From Lepiota brunneoincarnata (Eukaryota > Basidiomycota > Agaricomycetes > Agaricales > Agaricaceae), in assembly GCA_023014365.1 (NCBI GenBank), contig JAEBUN010000041.1, forward strand, positions 124,001 through 188,000: 64,000 bases of DNA, given 5' to 3'. Position 1 is the first letter of the stretch; every line of letters starts with the position of its first letter. Position numbers and translations under genes: made by a program. Shown here in pieces: positions 48,366 through 60,317 of this stretch. Below the pieces are notes generated by a model that saw only the letters and a program-made list of their open reading frames with translations, had not been told where the DNA came from and ran no database searches.

Positions 48366-50698
48366 GGCAAGGAGAGATTAATGGAAGTAAGAGTGAGAGA
48401 TCAGTTATTTGCTTATAACGGCTCCCACCACTTCCAAATGGGGTAACGCCCGAGGTTGACATAGGAACTATTGACCCAGTGCCTGTGCAACAGTCTCTCC
48501 TTCAAACACAGCACATTGATCATCCAGAGAGACTGTGGCCCTTACCGGGTTGGGGGGGTCCTACTGCTCACCTTGGAACAATGCCCTATGCGAGAGAAAT
48601 CGCACGTGCCAACCCATCCCACCACACAACTAAAGAACATGCCAACCCCCGATGAGACCGTAGTCTCCCTCGTATCCATCTACCTTGACCCTATTCACTT
48701 CCACAAGCGGACCCACCCCGAAACCGCCATCGCCATCGCCATCGACAGCAATAAGCCAACCAATGCGCTTTACCCCGCACCAGTCGCTATATATATCCTA
48801 GAGACTTGGCACATTGTTGTGCGCGGCCGGCGCCGTCGTGAAGAGGGGGAAAAAATAGAAAATCAGGATGGGGAGGCGACCAACAGACAGGGATAGGTGC
48901 GAGTTGAGGCGGTGAAGGTGAGGGATCATGATAAGAGAATGTTCAACTTTGCCTCGAGGCAAAGGAGGACTCCGTCCTGAATTAGCACGAGGTTGCTGTC
49001 TAAGCACGTGATCTCTGATCTTTCTTTGGGGTTTCAGCAATGAGATAATCAGAATTACTACTCCTGTCGGTCAAATACTCACGAGATGCCTCTAGATAAG
49101 CGATATTTGCCCGTCTGAATTACTACGCTCATGATCTGAAGAAAATGTCAATTGGTCAGCCACCGCAAAATGACCGGAAACTTGTCGCGAATACCGGAGA
49201 TTGAGCTTGCCGAGCAATACTTGACATCCTGACAACACCCAGAGTCCAAGTGAACTGGACCTTCGAGTTGTGAATATAATATTCATAGCTTGGTAAAATA
49301 TATAGACGGCAGAAGGCGACTTTCAAGCGGGAGTCTGCTTTGTGACAGACGATCCACTGTTCTGGAGTATTCGACACCAAGGATACTAAGAAGCTCAATG
49401 ATCTTGCTTTGGATCTCCGAACCTTCGCATTCGCCGAGGCTGACACACTCGCGACTGCTCCCATCTAAGATCCATTGAATAGGACTCCCCTAATAAAAGG
49501 TTCGACCACGAGGTCCTTGCACTGCTCTTCCAACTCTTTCCGAATAAGGGTTGGATTTAGGTCCATTCGACGCTGGAGGTAACTTCTAATAGGGTCCTGT
49601 CTGACACCCAACTTGCATGATATCGCAGGAAACCACTCGTTTTGGATGTTTCAATTGGTTAGACCTGGAGAAAAAGGGCGATGCACCCTAGTGGCTCTAC
49701 TCGTCCTTCATATCTACCTCGCAGCCGACATCGCATCTGATGTATATTACACTCCACGTTCTAGGGTGACAGTGCCGAGGTGGATCACGGCTCGGGGCAC
49801 ACACAAGGCTCAAATTCGGCTTGGGGTGTAGCGCAGCCTCCGAGCCATTCGAGAGCTGCTGCAGCAACAGCAATGGATCTCAGCATGAATGATTGCACCA
49901 ATCGATCTGAGATATCCGTACCCTGGAGTACCACTGACAAAAAAGGCTTTGACATCAAACATAGTCGGACGACTGGTGACAAACTCGGCCCGTTAGTGAA
50001 AATCCCAGTACTCTCAAACTCCCTGTGAACCTTCTCTGGCCAGTCGCGTTTGCATGGAATTACGGAGAAGAAAGTACTCCGGGCCCGTGTTGCAGGAGGG
50101 CTGCAAGTAGGGACCCGGATCAACTAACAAAGAAGTGAGACACGGAGGCAACAAAACATCTCCGGATGACTGATCGAGCGTGGATTAACCGTGGGCGTAA
50201 TGTCGGACTCGAGGGAATTACCATACCGGCCGGTCAATTGTTTAGCCACTTGGCGGTAGCCCTAGTCAGCATCATCTGGGCCCAGGGTTTGTGATGCGAT
50301 AGTGGAGATATCGGGTTACGGCCATGATGGAGGACCCGGTGTTTGGTATTGCACGGTTGGACTTCTAATGTTGATGAGGAGACGGGTTGGCGTTGGTTTG
50401 AAGCAGCAGTTGGTCTGCTAGATCCCACAGGTGTGATGTTGGCGAGAGAATATCTTCTCTTGTTCGTTAGTCGGCGATTTCCTTTCGACAGCTAGGGCGC
50501 ATTTACGTGCCCCCCTCTCTCTCGGATATGTAGGATGTGGTAAGGAATAGTGCGTACCATTGGTGTTGTGTGTAAGTGACGCGTACTACCTGTAAGCATG
50601 TGATCAGCTGGGCCGTATTGATCTCATTGCCTTGGTGGCTCGCCGGGCAAGTAACCAGGTTAGCAGGGAGCGAGCGAATAGCTCATTGTACTTGAGCT
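48366..50698. other. Intergenic with repeat remnants
   Basis: A plus-strand frame at 48651-48896 and minus-strand frames at 49092-49464 show no recognised family. The block at 48901-48995 is repeated at 51905-51998. The region near 49310-49450 resembles 55200-55310 weakly. Confidence 0.45.
48901..48995. repeat. Direct repeat copy 1 flanking the DUF6699 duplication
   Basis: Shares about 90 bp with 51905-51998, including aGGATCATGaTAAGAGaATG and a TTCAACT..GAGGCAAgGAG tract, in the same orientation and about 3.0 kb apart. Similarity is clear but imperfect. Confidence 0.72.
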
Positions 50699-50986
50699 TT
50701 AGACAGGATTTTGAACACACACTAGCATAGTGGTGGTGGGGATACTATCCTCTGCCGGCAAAAGCACTGGTAATATCATCGGAGCAGGGGGGGCAGTCGT
50801 CCCCTCGTTCCGGGCATGTATCATTTGTGGTTGGATAGGTACGACAGACCTTCCGCCTGCCGGCCATCCTTGTGGGTAGCTATTGTCTGCATTGTTCATG
50901 GGGACCGCTGCCATCGTTCCTTCAGGTGTATTCCCAAGGTAATATGCTATCATTCCGTGGTACTTTTCCCTGGCCACGACTATCAA
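50699..50986 (-). pseudogene. Truncated relative of the 52.7-kb DUF6699-like gene
   Basis: The 95-aa frame keeps the N-terminal region of the intact copy (YPQGWPAGG; PPAPMILPVLLPAED; PTTTMLVCVQ), but ends just after it at 50699, so the V-x-F motif and DUF6699 core are absent. Similarity continues upstream on the minus strand into 51250, matching the promoter side of the intact gene to 53760. This is therefore a duplicated gene that lost its 3' two-thirds, not a separate small protein. Confidence 0.75.
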
Positions 50987-51260
50987 TATTTTACTCAGCG
51001 GTTCTGTCCTGACGTCCGCTTCACAGCATTTAGACGCTCATCTACACGGCTACTTGAATCGGCGGTTGTCCGTATTTCGCGGCTCTTCGGTGGTATTGTC
51101 CAATGGTGGTAGGCAGTTTTGACCCGTGCTCACTAATGATCTCTGTTAGCTGTTTGCCATTGCTGAACAAATTGAGGCAGCTTACAGATAGCTATTACAC
51201 GGACTCTCGAACAGTCGCTCGTCATCCACCGATAGTCTTGTAGGGCGTGTCCGCCCCAGT
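50699..51260. repeat. Tandem duplication unit, copy 1
   Basis: Aligns with 53215-53760 over about 550 bp at an offset of about 2.5 kb, covering the DUF6699-like N-terminus and its upstream region. Further similarity occurs about 0.4-0.9 kb downstream on the plus strand (51620-51830 versus 54090-54320). Confidence 0.75.
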
Positions 51261-52708
51261 GCTCACCTACTCGAAGTGAAACTCACCTATATTCAACACG
51301 CCCTCAATGTTTTGGACCTGCCTTCAATTCCCTATCCCTCACTTGGTCTCTGCTCGACGCCGTTCAAAGACCTTCCTAATGCAACAACCGAGCACCCGTG
51401 GTCACTTCCTCGTCCTCTAGCAGTCAATAAAATCTCCTTTTGTTACGCTACGCATGCAATCAATTCCTGTAATGCATATTGAAGATACTTCTACTTTACC
51501 GTTCCGAGGTTCTGATATGACCTTGTGGCTAATCCCCGCGTTCCCAATTCCTGGTGGTATTAAGATGCTAGTCAACGATGCTAGAGCTTTTGAAGGGCTT
51601 TGAATGTCTTTTTTTCTGGTTGCTTGCTAGGGGATCTGTGACAATGCGCTGGGCTGAATGTCTGGGGCGCCGGGGGTCGGAGTCGTGCCAAACGCGTGAC
51701 CCGTTCCTTCATCCTCAATTACCTGAATACCTTGTGGACTGAACTTGTCTCGTTGAATCCTCGTAGGGTGGGTTGTTTTCTGTGCAGATGTGTTGAGGGA
51801 GTGAATATTTTGATGTGGTCTGCCAAGTGAAACCATTGCGAAGAGGGTGGAAATGGAATTGAGAAACCGGGACGGACGGTGATCAGGAGACAGATAATAA
51901 ATAAGTGTGAGCAGAGGCAGTGAAGGAGAAGGATCATGGTAAGAGGATGTTCAACTCGGCTCGCGAGGCAAGGAGAACACCACTGCAAATTAGTGTGGTA
52001 TGTCATAAATCAGGAAAACGGCGGTGATGGCGGGTTCATCAGGGCGCGACGCAGTTTTGATTGCAACATCATCACGAAGGTGCTCTTCATTTGGTCGAAG
52101 CAGGGATAGCCTTGATAAATTTTGTCCACTTTTCCGCAGCCAGAAGCTACTGTGTCTGCGTGCCACAGCGTCTGCCGCCAAGTACCGTCGAGTCGACAAA
52201 TTGAAATATGTTGTCATGTTAACGATCTCCGGCTATAACTGCGCCCCGACCCGGTGGTCACGACCGTATCCGGCCATGGAGTACGCCCGAGTCCCGACCC
52301 AATCATTGTGGTTGGCAATGGCAAGTCCCGAGCTGAAGGTGTTGATTGAACCACCCCTTCCTCTCCTCCTCCACACCCCGCTCCCTCGTCCTCTCCAGCC
52401 ATCCCCTCCTCTTGCCGCTCTCATCTGTCTCGTTACTTCGTTTTTTTCACATTTCACCTCAAATACACACATATCTCTTCATCTGCGGTCTTGAGCCTTA
52501 CAGGTGCGTATAATTTCACAAACAATACAATACGGCTTTTCCAGGCTTGAGCAGACAGCGAAACACTTTTAGATTCGAAACCCATACTACGAAACGAAAC
52601 ATTGTCTTTTGTGTTCATTTCTCTTGGCTCCGCGAACCCTCCATCAGCAATGTACAGTTCTAGGTGGCTTTTTCTTGACTCACTTGTACCCAACCTGACG
52701 TAAGTTCC
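51261..52708. other. Intergenic with repeat remnants
   Basis: Contains the second direct repeat (51905-51998) and the 51620-51830 block that recurs near 54090-54320. No supported gene. Confidence 0.45.
51905..51998. repeat. Direct repeat copy 2
   Basis: Counterpart of 48901-48995 in the same orientation. The two repeats bracket the truncated DUF6699-like unit, consistent with unequal exchange between them. Confidence 0.72.
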
Positions 52709-53404
52709 TTACAGCTCAAGTACCAGCCGATCCACCAGAGTCCCCAACTGCCTCAATCCCCCCCACACCCATACTTCGACACTCATCTCCGTGCCATCTC
52801 TCGCCCTCACCATCACCCACCGCGACAACCCGGCACTTTGGCCATGGAATCGTGCCCTCTGTTCGATTTGGTGCATCCATGCAATCACTGCCCTCTGCAC
52901 ATCGCCAACCGAGACTTGATAATTCCCCACCCGGGGATCGACCACGATGGTCTCGCCAAGACTCGTTATGATCCTCAGCCTCCCGACTGGCGGATTTGTT
53001 GCTGGTGCAACCGTATCTGCGAAGTGGACCGTTTTCCCTTCGTTAGCCCCCTGGACATGATTGCTGGCGGCACCCCACAAATACCCCTGGAACTCTGGCA
53101 TATCGCTCACCACGGGCTCGACCACCGGCCGCAATGCCTCATGGTGGCTCAGCGCAAATGCGATTGTCCACGATACCCTTTCGAGCCGTATTCCGTTTGC
53201 AGGCGCCCGGTTGTCATGGGTCTCCTGAACACCCACCGGCATAGTGGTGGTGGGGACGCCATCCTCGGCCGGCAACGGCACTGGTAATATCATCGGAGCA
53301 GGGGGCAAGTCGGTCCCCTCGCTCAAGGCATATGGTTGTTGCTGGGTAAGTGCAGAGGTCCTCCTTGCCTCTGTCAGCCACCCTCGTGGGTAGTGGTAAT
53401 TCAT
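52709..53404 (-). CDS. DUF6699-like protein
   Basis: A single-exon 231-aa frame, ATG at 53404. The N-terminal half has YPRGWLTEARR, PPAPMILPVPLPAED and PTTTMPVGVQET. Mid-protein KTVHFADTV matches the V-x-F-x-x-T motif that begins DUF6699 proteins. The core reads VGRLRIITSLGETIVVDPRV, QVSVGDVQRAVIAWMHQIE and EVWVWGGLRQLG. An extended N-terminus before the motif distinguishes it from the 42.4- and 47.5-kb genes. It resembles the 24.6-kb gene most in its core. No function is known. A truncated duplicate lies 2.5 kb away on the same strand. Confidence 0.68.
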   Translation of the reverse strand: MNYHYPRGWLTEARRTSALTQQQPYALSEGTDLPPAPMILPVPLPAEDGVPTTTMPVGVQETHDNRAPANGIRLERVSWTIAFALSHHEALRPVVEPVVSDMPEFQGYLWGAASNHVQGANEGKTVHFADTVAPATNPPVGRLRIITSLGETIVVDPRVGNYQVSVGDVQRAVIAWMHQIEQRARFHGQSAGLSRWVMVRARDGTEMSVEVWVWGGLRQLGTLVDRLVLEL

Positions 53405-53760
53405 GTTGTTAATCGACGTCGCCGGCGTCGTTGCTTTAGGTAAATTTCACTTCGCAAAGTGTTGTACTACTGTTCCTATAGTCCTATTGCCTGACCACAC
53501 ATATCAGTGCATCATTCCATGCCCTCGCCGACCCCCTCTCCACAGCTTTTAGACGCTCACCTATGCGACTGGTTAGCCCTACAGCGGCTGGTGTTCTGTG
53601 GTCTTGTGATGGTATTTCCCGATGGTGGTAAGCACTTATCCTCATAATGATGTCTGTTAGCCATATATTTTTGTCGAATACGTTGAAGCGACTTACAGAT
53701 GGCCAATACGCTTGATTCCGGATGGTCACTCGTCGTCCACTGATCGCCTTAGATGAATCA
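53215..53760. repeat. Tandem duplication unit, copy 2
   Basis: Counterpart of 50699-51260; includes the start and upstream region of the intact DUF6699-like gene. Well conserved in the APMILPV..PAED coding block and in a GATGGTGGTA-containing upstream block. Confidence 0.75.
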
Positions 53761-56000
53761 CATCCAGTACTTCCCCCCAGCTCAATTGAAACTTACCAAG
53801 AGTTGATAGCTATTCAACCAAGGACTTTGGTTTGTCCCCACTCCGAACACTCTACCGCCTGCTTGTCCTTGTCTGGTGCTCTTCCGGCTCGGCTGGGGCA
53901 ACAACCGAATATTCAGGGTCAAATTTCCGTCTCCCACTGGTTGGCAGCACTTCTTACTCTGCTGTGCCTATCATCAGTTCCTATGACCTGAGACAGTGTA
54001 CATCCTACCCACCGTTCCTTGGACCGGGTACAACCTCGTGCAAATGCTTGCGCCTTCGGTTATGGACAGCGTCGGGAGGCAAGCTGATGGTATACTAGGG
54101 AGTTTGAGGTATCCTGAATGTCTGTTCTGGTCGTTGGCTGGGGAATCCAGACCAAGAAGGGCTCCTTGAGAGTATGTGAAGCACTGGAGGGAGAGGTGAG
54201 GGTTGTGGGAAACACAGCGTGACCAGTCTTATCTACTTGAATGTCTCGTGGCCTATAGCTGTTTTGTTGAAATCCTCTTTGGATGGAGATTCCTAGTGGG
54301 TGGTTTTGCTGTGGGCTCTTGTGTCTCTGTGCAATCTGCATGCTGCCATCCGATGTGGGGAAGAGAGATGGGAGTCCTCTCGGTAAACTCGAGGATCGGA
54401 TCCTATCTTCATGTTCTACAGCTAGGTTGCGCAATATATTAATTATCTGTGTTGGACTTCTCGAATTGTGACTAAGTACTTTCACGTCTCCTACCCTGGG
54501 TGTACCCACTTCCACATTGTTCCTCCCCATCGCTTCGATGATTTGGTCTGACTACGTCTCATTGCAAGGCTAAATTTCTGCCGTCAAAGCCTGATATTTC
54601 TATCAATTTGGGTTTTGTACTAGGTGGGGATACTAATGCGGGATGATGCCGATCCTTGCGGGGACCGTCAACGCCATCGTGTACAATCCGTTGTCTGCAG
54701 AGGGATGGACCGGATCTCAGTCCGCTAGGGCCTTGGATGATCTCATCGGACAGATATTAGAAGGTGCCAGTGGTTTCTATCGGACCCTGATCTGCTGGGT
54801 ATTCATGCACGTGGATCAATCAAGCAGCGTTGAACAAGAAGTTCTTGTATATACCCGTATTCCAGGATTTATTGTACCTGTGACTCAGAGCATGCCCACT
54901 CTTCACCATCCAGCTTAGTCGTCCCAAACTCCGGAGCCAGAATTCGTTAAACAACACGTTAGGTAATGACAAGCGAAACACTGCTAAGTATAAAAATGGC
55001 TTTGATCCCAGTGGTGATCCCATGGTGCTGCGTTCACGATCCCGAAGACCTCGAACTATTGGTTTATCAGCCACCACGCTTGAGCCAGGAACCGTTTAGG
55101 AAAATGTCGCAAATACCAAAGAATGAGCTGGCTAGGTGGTACCCGATATCCTGACAGCTTTTTAAGCTGCCAGAAACCTTGTAACACATACGGACAGCTT
55201 AAGACGACTTTCAAGGGGGGACCCTGGTCAGCTTCGAGACAGTTCATTGAAGCGATGCATTGACCCTCTGAACCATCACATTCGCGTCCATGAAGACTGC
55301 TACTCAAGCTTTCAAGACTTTGACAATGAGGGCCCAGAGTTGCTCTTTAATTCTATTCGGTAGTTGTGATAAGGTCCGTGTGTGGCAGCTATGATCACAA
55401 GAGGCACTCGTTTCAGGTCCTTTCGTTGGATATGTCTGGAGGAAAGAGATGATGCGCCACATAGCTCAAGTTGTCCACCATTTTCGCTGTTCATCTGCAA
55501 ACGTTTCACCTTTTGTGCTACACTTCCACTCGGATAACCATTGGATGAATTCACTTCCCTCATTGCCAACATTCGACAGCATGCAAAGTCGCCTCGTTCT
55601 TCCACGTTGATTCGCAGCCAAGGCTGTTCCCTCCCGCAAGGGTCTGACTCTCCATAGACTTCCTCTGCCTCTCCCGCAATTATTTTACCAGATGGGCGGT
55701 GACGGCAGTCGACTGAGACTGCGTATGCAGATAGTTGTGGCTTGCACCACTAAAATACTTTTGCCTCTCCTATCCTCATATTCCATCTACTAATTATCCC
55801 CCCATCAACGCATGACCTCAAATTTTTCCATGCAGATACACCACCCTCGGAGATCAACGAAACTCTTTTCCAACGAGGTAACCCCCCTCTTCGCCATATT
55901 TGTGATTGGATCGACGCCTCCTCAGAGTTAACACGTGGCTAGGAAAATGGAACAGTTAAGGGCGAGGATGGTAAGCAACCGCTTTTGCGGGTGGTACCGT
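53761..56000. other. Intergenic with duplicated fragments
   Basis: Holds the 54090-54320 block related to 51620-51830. Frames at 54060-54530 and 55312-55605 (minus) are open but unrecognised. No gene is supported. Confidence 0.45.
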
Positions 56001-56039
56001 GATTAAGGCAAGTCAGCCATGGATCCGGGACCGCAGTGT

Positions 56040-57660
56040 CACCTAACCTATGAAGCCTGGGGATAGGGCGAGATTGAACTTGCAGGGGAAGCGATGTGGG
56101 AGTGATTAATTCGTGTTCCTTTACATAGATAATGTTGGACTGGAGATAGATAGAAGCAACGGACGATTGTTTCTAGGAGAGAGGCTTGTTGTAGATCGCA
56201 GATAATTGGGATACACTTTGCTCAATTCTTGTGCTTAGTTGAATCATACATACGTATCTCCCATTTTACCTTCTCTACCTCATTCATAGATTCCAGCACA
56301 ACCCGTAGCCGTTTTTTCGTTGCTTTAACTCCAGCGTCCGCACTAAGAATCCTTTCCTCGTCTCCAGCCTCCCTTTCACTTTGCAAAATCCGGATTGCCT
56401 TTAACACATCTCGCCCTCCCGGAAATATCTCTTTTACTCGAACGTGTTTCGTTGTGGCATTCAGGTCCCTTTCCAGCCACCTTCCGTAATCGCTTCTCGG
56501 CTGCCTTCGCTTTTGCATATTGGGTGTGGAGCTCCTCTGTGTTGGTGGTACAATTAGGGCGAAAGGCGGGGGCGGTGGTTCAGAAGATTCAATACCTTTT
56601 GCTCGAATTCCGTTCTATTGTTAATTAGCCTGTCGGAAACTGGGCGTGGAGATGACCGATGGGGCTGGTAAAATAGTACCGGAAGAGATGTGGTTGGTTT
56701 TTTTTTTGATGGCGTAGTCAGTGCTGAAGCTGTTATATATGTACTCTCAATTAGTTGGGTCCAACAATCGTGGATCTATTCTATAGAACTGTTAAACAGA
56801 GAGCCTGGCGGAGTTAGGTTGCCGCCTATTGTTATCCAGTAGATGGCGCCACAATTCGAAGTCACAGAGATGACGCCAAGATAAGTCGTGAAAATTCCAG
56901 GGTTTGGGCTTTGCGAATCATATTTTTTTTGGACATTCCACTCCTCCACAATACGGTGGGCCCCCAGGGTCACGTTTCCCACAGAAGAAGTTGGGGTTTA
57001 GATCTGCGTCGTCGCCAAATCCTCACGACCCCAGGATGTATTATGATTGGGAAATCAGTCAGGCAGGGTTTATACAATTGTATGGAGTTTCTTAACACCA
57101 TGGACATAACAAGAAGACTGTGATGGATCACAACAAAAGTGAGGTTTTGTAGATGGTATTATTTGGTGAAAAGGATGACTGGTATGGTCAGTTGAATGAC
57201 AGCCGGCAGCGAGATGATGAGGTATTTTTACATGCATGGCCCTTCCAGGGGTCAATCCACGTGGCACCATGCGTGACCACCCCTCCGTCATTCATCCGGC
57301 CAATTCGGCCCCGACCTACAGGTTTCCCCCCCGCGCCGAGCACAAGTTGCAAAATGAGGCTGCCCAATCGTATACCAAAGTGTAGCGATGGGTGAGCCGA
57401 CACGATCTCACATCGTTTGGGATCATCGTCTCTGTTGGAGAATTGGGATATATTTACCACACATGATGCATTTGATCTCAACTCAGCGAAAATCTATTAC
57501 AATAACCTTATTGTGTTGGTTGGTCCCTGTCCACCCAAGGAATCACTGTTCCTTGATTGACCGCGGTAATCAGGGGTCACGCCAGAGCTTGTTCCGATAC
57601 GCTCTCCCACCGATAGGTTGGTCGCTGGTAATGTGATGCCACCAAATAGGGTCTAAATCA
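56040..57660. repeat. Diverged repeat unit, copy A
   Basis: Three anchor blocks recur in order in copies B and C. These are a GAGATTGAACTT...GATGTGGGAGTGA block (56071, also 59429), an acAGAGAGCC block followed by a ccagtagatg segment (56788, also 60590 and 61957), and a GCTTGTTC.GAT block reading ERIGTS on the minus strand (57585, also 61440 and 62715). Spacing between the second and third anchors is 750-850 bp in every copy. Confidence 0.68.
56222..56518 (-). CDS. Small hypothetical ORF, possible relic of the 59.6-kb gene
   Basis: A 98-aa Lys/Arg/Glu-rich frame (VRVKEIFPGGRD; SEREAGDEERILSADAGVK; KKRLRVVLESMNEVEK). It sits in repeat copy A in the position occupied in copy B by the 239-aa gene, with a similar charged, helical composition but no clear residue alignment. 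A second frame over the same DNA (AKAKAAEKRLRKVAGKG) is also charged, so this may be decayed sequence. No family is recognised. Confidence 0.3.
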   Translation of the reverse strand: MQKRRQPRSDYGRWLERDLNATTKHVRVKEIFPGGRDVLKAIRILQSEREAGDEERILSADAGVKATKKRLRVVLESMNEVEKVKWEIRMYDSTKHKN

Positions 57661-59420
57661 TTTTATCTTCCACAGTGCCCCCACACCAAGTGCTGTCGAT
57701 TGTTGCAAGTTCGAAGATGGCGAGAAGCCCCCGCACCCCATCCTTGGACAATTGGGTTAGTACTTGCGCGATCGGCCTCATCTAAGCTTGATGCCCCCGT
57801 CAAGGTCCGAATATTCCTGGAAATCCCTAACAAGCTGCCGGGAACAGTCCATCACCGTAAGTATTCATGGTTACCCTTCCTATTTGAGCTACTGACCCTC
57901 GTAGTATCTGATCAGTCGCGGATGGTCTCAGCCTTCTGATTTCCGAGATCGGAAGCCGGAGTTTATCGCCGCTACCGTTTGCTTGCGAGCATGCTACCGT
58001 ACTCGGGGTGTAGTTTCCCTCCGTATTATTTGGATACTCTACATTACAAATAGAAACTTTCATTTTTTGCTCGTATATCTGTGCTATCAGCTGCATTATG
58101 GGTGACCTTGTCCCGCCGCGACACCATCTCCAGCGCTCTCCCCAGACGAGCTACCGGCGTCCTTCAAGCAAAGGGCCCAACTGAGACGAGAATCGCCTGC
58201 GTAGTTCCTTTGCTCAACTTCTATGACCTCACCTTATTTTCGTTGAACAGGACTGAAACGGTAGTTTCTTTATGTGTTCTACAACCGCTTCGAGTCTGGA
58301 CCACCAGGGCGAATAACCACCTCTTTGTTCCCTTCAACGCAACATACGATCACGCGAAAAAAATCGATACTTATGATCTACCATTACATTTCGCTAGTTA
58401 TTCGCATGCTTTGCCAAGCGCCGCATTTCCTATCAGATAGCCGCCGAGTGAGCTCACTTTCCTCAGCTGTATCAGTGCCTTTCTCAGCTTGATGGATGGA
58501 CCGCAACCGAGAAAGAGTCCGGGTTTTCTCTAGTTCTTGTTTCATCTCCGGAGTTCATCAGCCATGTACAAAATAAAATAAAATAAACGTGTCGCCGTCC
58601 AGGTCTTCTCACAGCAAGGAGCTGACGTGTTCGACAGTGTGTCCTTGCCAATGTCAACCCCACTGAACTCTATTCTTAGATGATACACGCGAGCTTGCAC
58701 GGAGGCCACTGTTTTAATCGACAGCACGAATCGCCTCTTTAATGAGGCTGACTCTCCACGGTTTGAACTGCAGGCAGCCTTCGAGTTTTCGGGCTGGATA
58801 TGGGGTATTGCAGTGGAAAACAGCTCGGTATTAAATTTAATCCTCCCATCCGGGGCTAGTGAGCCATTTGTATTTCGAATGACCCCCTCGCGCTCATAGC
58901 GGCTGCTTATCCCCAGGTTTCATAGGCCACGTGAGGCTGCGGTCCATCTATCGCTGGCTTCCCTTAAACCACGGTATCACCTGCGAAACAGTCCCATACC
59001 ATCCCTCACCCTTGGTTGGTCCATTTCGCTCAGCAAGTGTGACTTGGTCGAGGAGGGGGGGGTGGATCCAGTCCTCGCAGTAGGACTCCTGAGATGTTGA
59101 CCGAACCGAAAGGGGGAGGACAATGTGTGATAGAGCCGGGTCCGGGGTGTGCAATGCTGGTCAAGTGTGTGTGTACTTATGAGAATCAGAGGGAATGGGA
59201 GAGAGGTGGTGGTTAGGCCGTCGTGTATCATTGATCACCAGTGGCGGGTGATGCAAAATGACCATGAGAGGCTGGCGGCTACCCCCTCCGTTTTTCCTTA
59301 TAAGGAGATTACCCACGGCTTTGCCTATGTCTTGATTCGCTAATGGTATTGATTAGACCGCGCGACTATGGACCAGAGTCCCCCCACAGTGGAACGGTTT
59401 CGCATGACCACAACGCTGGC
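57661..59420. other. Intergenic, no supported gene
   Basis: Minus-strand frame 57827-58096 and plus-strand frame 58081-58440 are open but unrecognised and partly overlap. A short AAATAAAATAAAATAAA tract lies near 58568-58586. Confidence 0.4.
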
Positions 59421-59597
59421 CACTGCCCCCCACCGAGATTGAACTTAGATAGAAAACGATGTGGGAGTGACTAGTTCGTATTCATATAAAAAATGATGTT
59501 ACATCGACGATGCAGGATTTTGTGTATGGAAGAAACGGACAATTGGTCTTAGGAGAAAGAGACCTGGGGTGGATACATGGTGGAGGTACATTTTCAC

Positions 59598-60317
59598 TCA
59601 AGCAAGGTTTATATATACTCTGTTCCCTTGCGGCCCCCTCGTCACCGCCTGCCGTGTGCGAGAAGCCATGATTTGCTTCGACCTGGGCGGTTTTACTGCT
59701 ACGATTTCCTTCGACGTGATGGGTGGGGCCGGCGGTGTTTTTGCTACAGCTACGATTTTCTTCGACGTGATGAGTGGGGCCGGCGGTTTTTCTGCTACGA
59801 TTTTCTCCGACGTGATGGGTGGGGCGGCCCGCAGATTTTTTGGTACGGGTTTGTTCGTCGTGATGGGTGGGGCCGGCGGGTTGATTGCTTCCGCAAAGCA
59901 ACGTACTTCCTCGTCGCAAAGTGCTTCCATGCGACGTGCTTCCTCCTGGTGATATTTAGCCACTTTGTCCTGACGTTTTTGGGCATCCTCGAGCCATTTC
60001 TCTTTAACTTTTTTTCGGAATTTGGTGCTTGTCTCGGTCTCGGTAAAATTCGGATCATCACGGTAGTTATGCCATTGGTCGGGAGGTATTCCCTGGCCCC
60101 TCGTCGAGAAATCGTAAAAGATCACCGCGCGGTCCATTTTGCGTTGCAACTTCTCTGCTTCCGGGTTTCTCAATACGCTCCAATTCACTGAACTACCCCC
60201 CCCATTGCCCCCTGTATACCTATGCGGATTGTCAAACCGTTCACACCATCTTTTCAGGTCCCGAGAACTAGTCGCTGGCCGGTAGCCCAACAGGTACCCC
60301 GCCTCCATGCCAGTCAT
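59598..60317 (-). CDS. Hypothetical protein with charged helix and PPAPPITSK repeats
   Basis: A single-exon 239-aa frame, ATG at 60317. The N-terminal part (YLLGYRPATSSRDLKRWCER; FYDFSTRGQGIPPDQWHNYR) looks globular. A Lys/Glu-rich, probably helical stretch follows (FRKKVKEKWLEDAQKRQDK). The C-terminal third has four imperfect repeats, APPITTNKPV, APPITSEKIVAEKP, APLITSKKIVAVAK and APPITSKEIVAVKP. Their DNA spacing (51, 45, 48 bp) is always a multiple of three, which supports coding. There is no signal peptide, membrane segment or recognised domain. The frame is unbroken, unlike the corresponding region of repeat copy A. Confidence 0.6.
   Translation of the reverse strand: MTGMEAGYLLGYRPATSSRDLKRWCERFDNPHRYTGGNGGGSSVNWSVLRNPEAEKLQRKMDRAVIFYDFSTRGQGIPPDQWHNYRDDPNFTETETSTKFRKKVKEKWLEDAQKRQDKVAKYHQEEARRMEALCDEEVRCFAEAINPPAPPITTNKPVPKNLRAAPPITSEKIVAEKPPAPLITSKKIVAVAKTPPAPPITSKEIVAVKPPRSKQIMASRTRQAVTRGPQGNRVYINLA
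59716..59880 (-). repeat. In-frame tandem repeats in the 59.6-kb ORF
   Basis: The plus-strand motif GTGATGGGTGGGG (one GTGATGAGTGGGG) starts at 59716, 59767, 59812 and 59860. Each encodes part of a PAPPITSK-like unit on the minus strand. Unit length varies only by whole codons. Confidence 0.85.

Noticed and set aside
48471..48896. Plus-strand 141-aa ORF
   Set aside because: It has somewhat protein-like composition, but no recognised family and a repetitive Ala-Ile stretch. It overlaps the upstream region of a DUF6699 gene.
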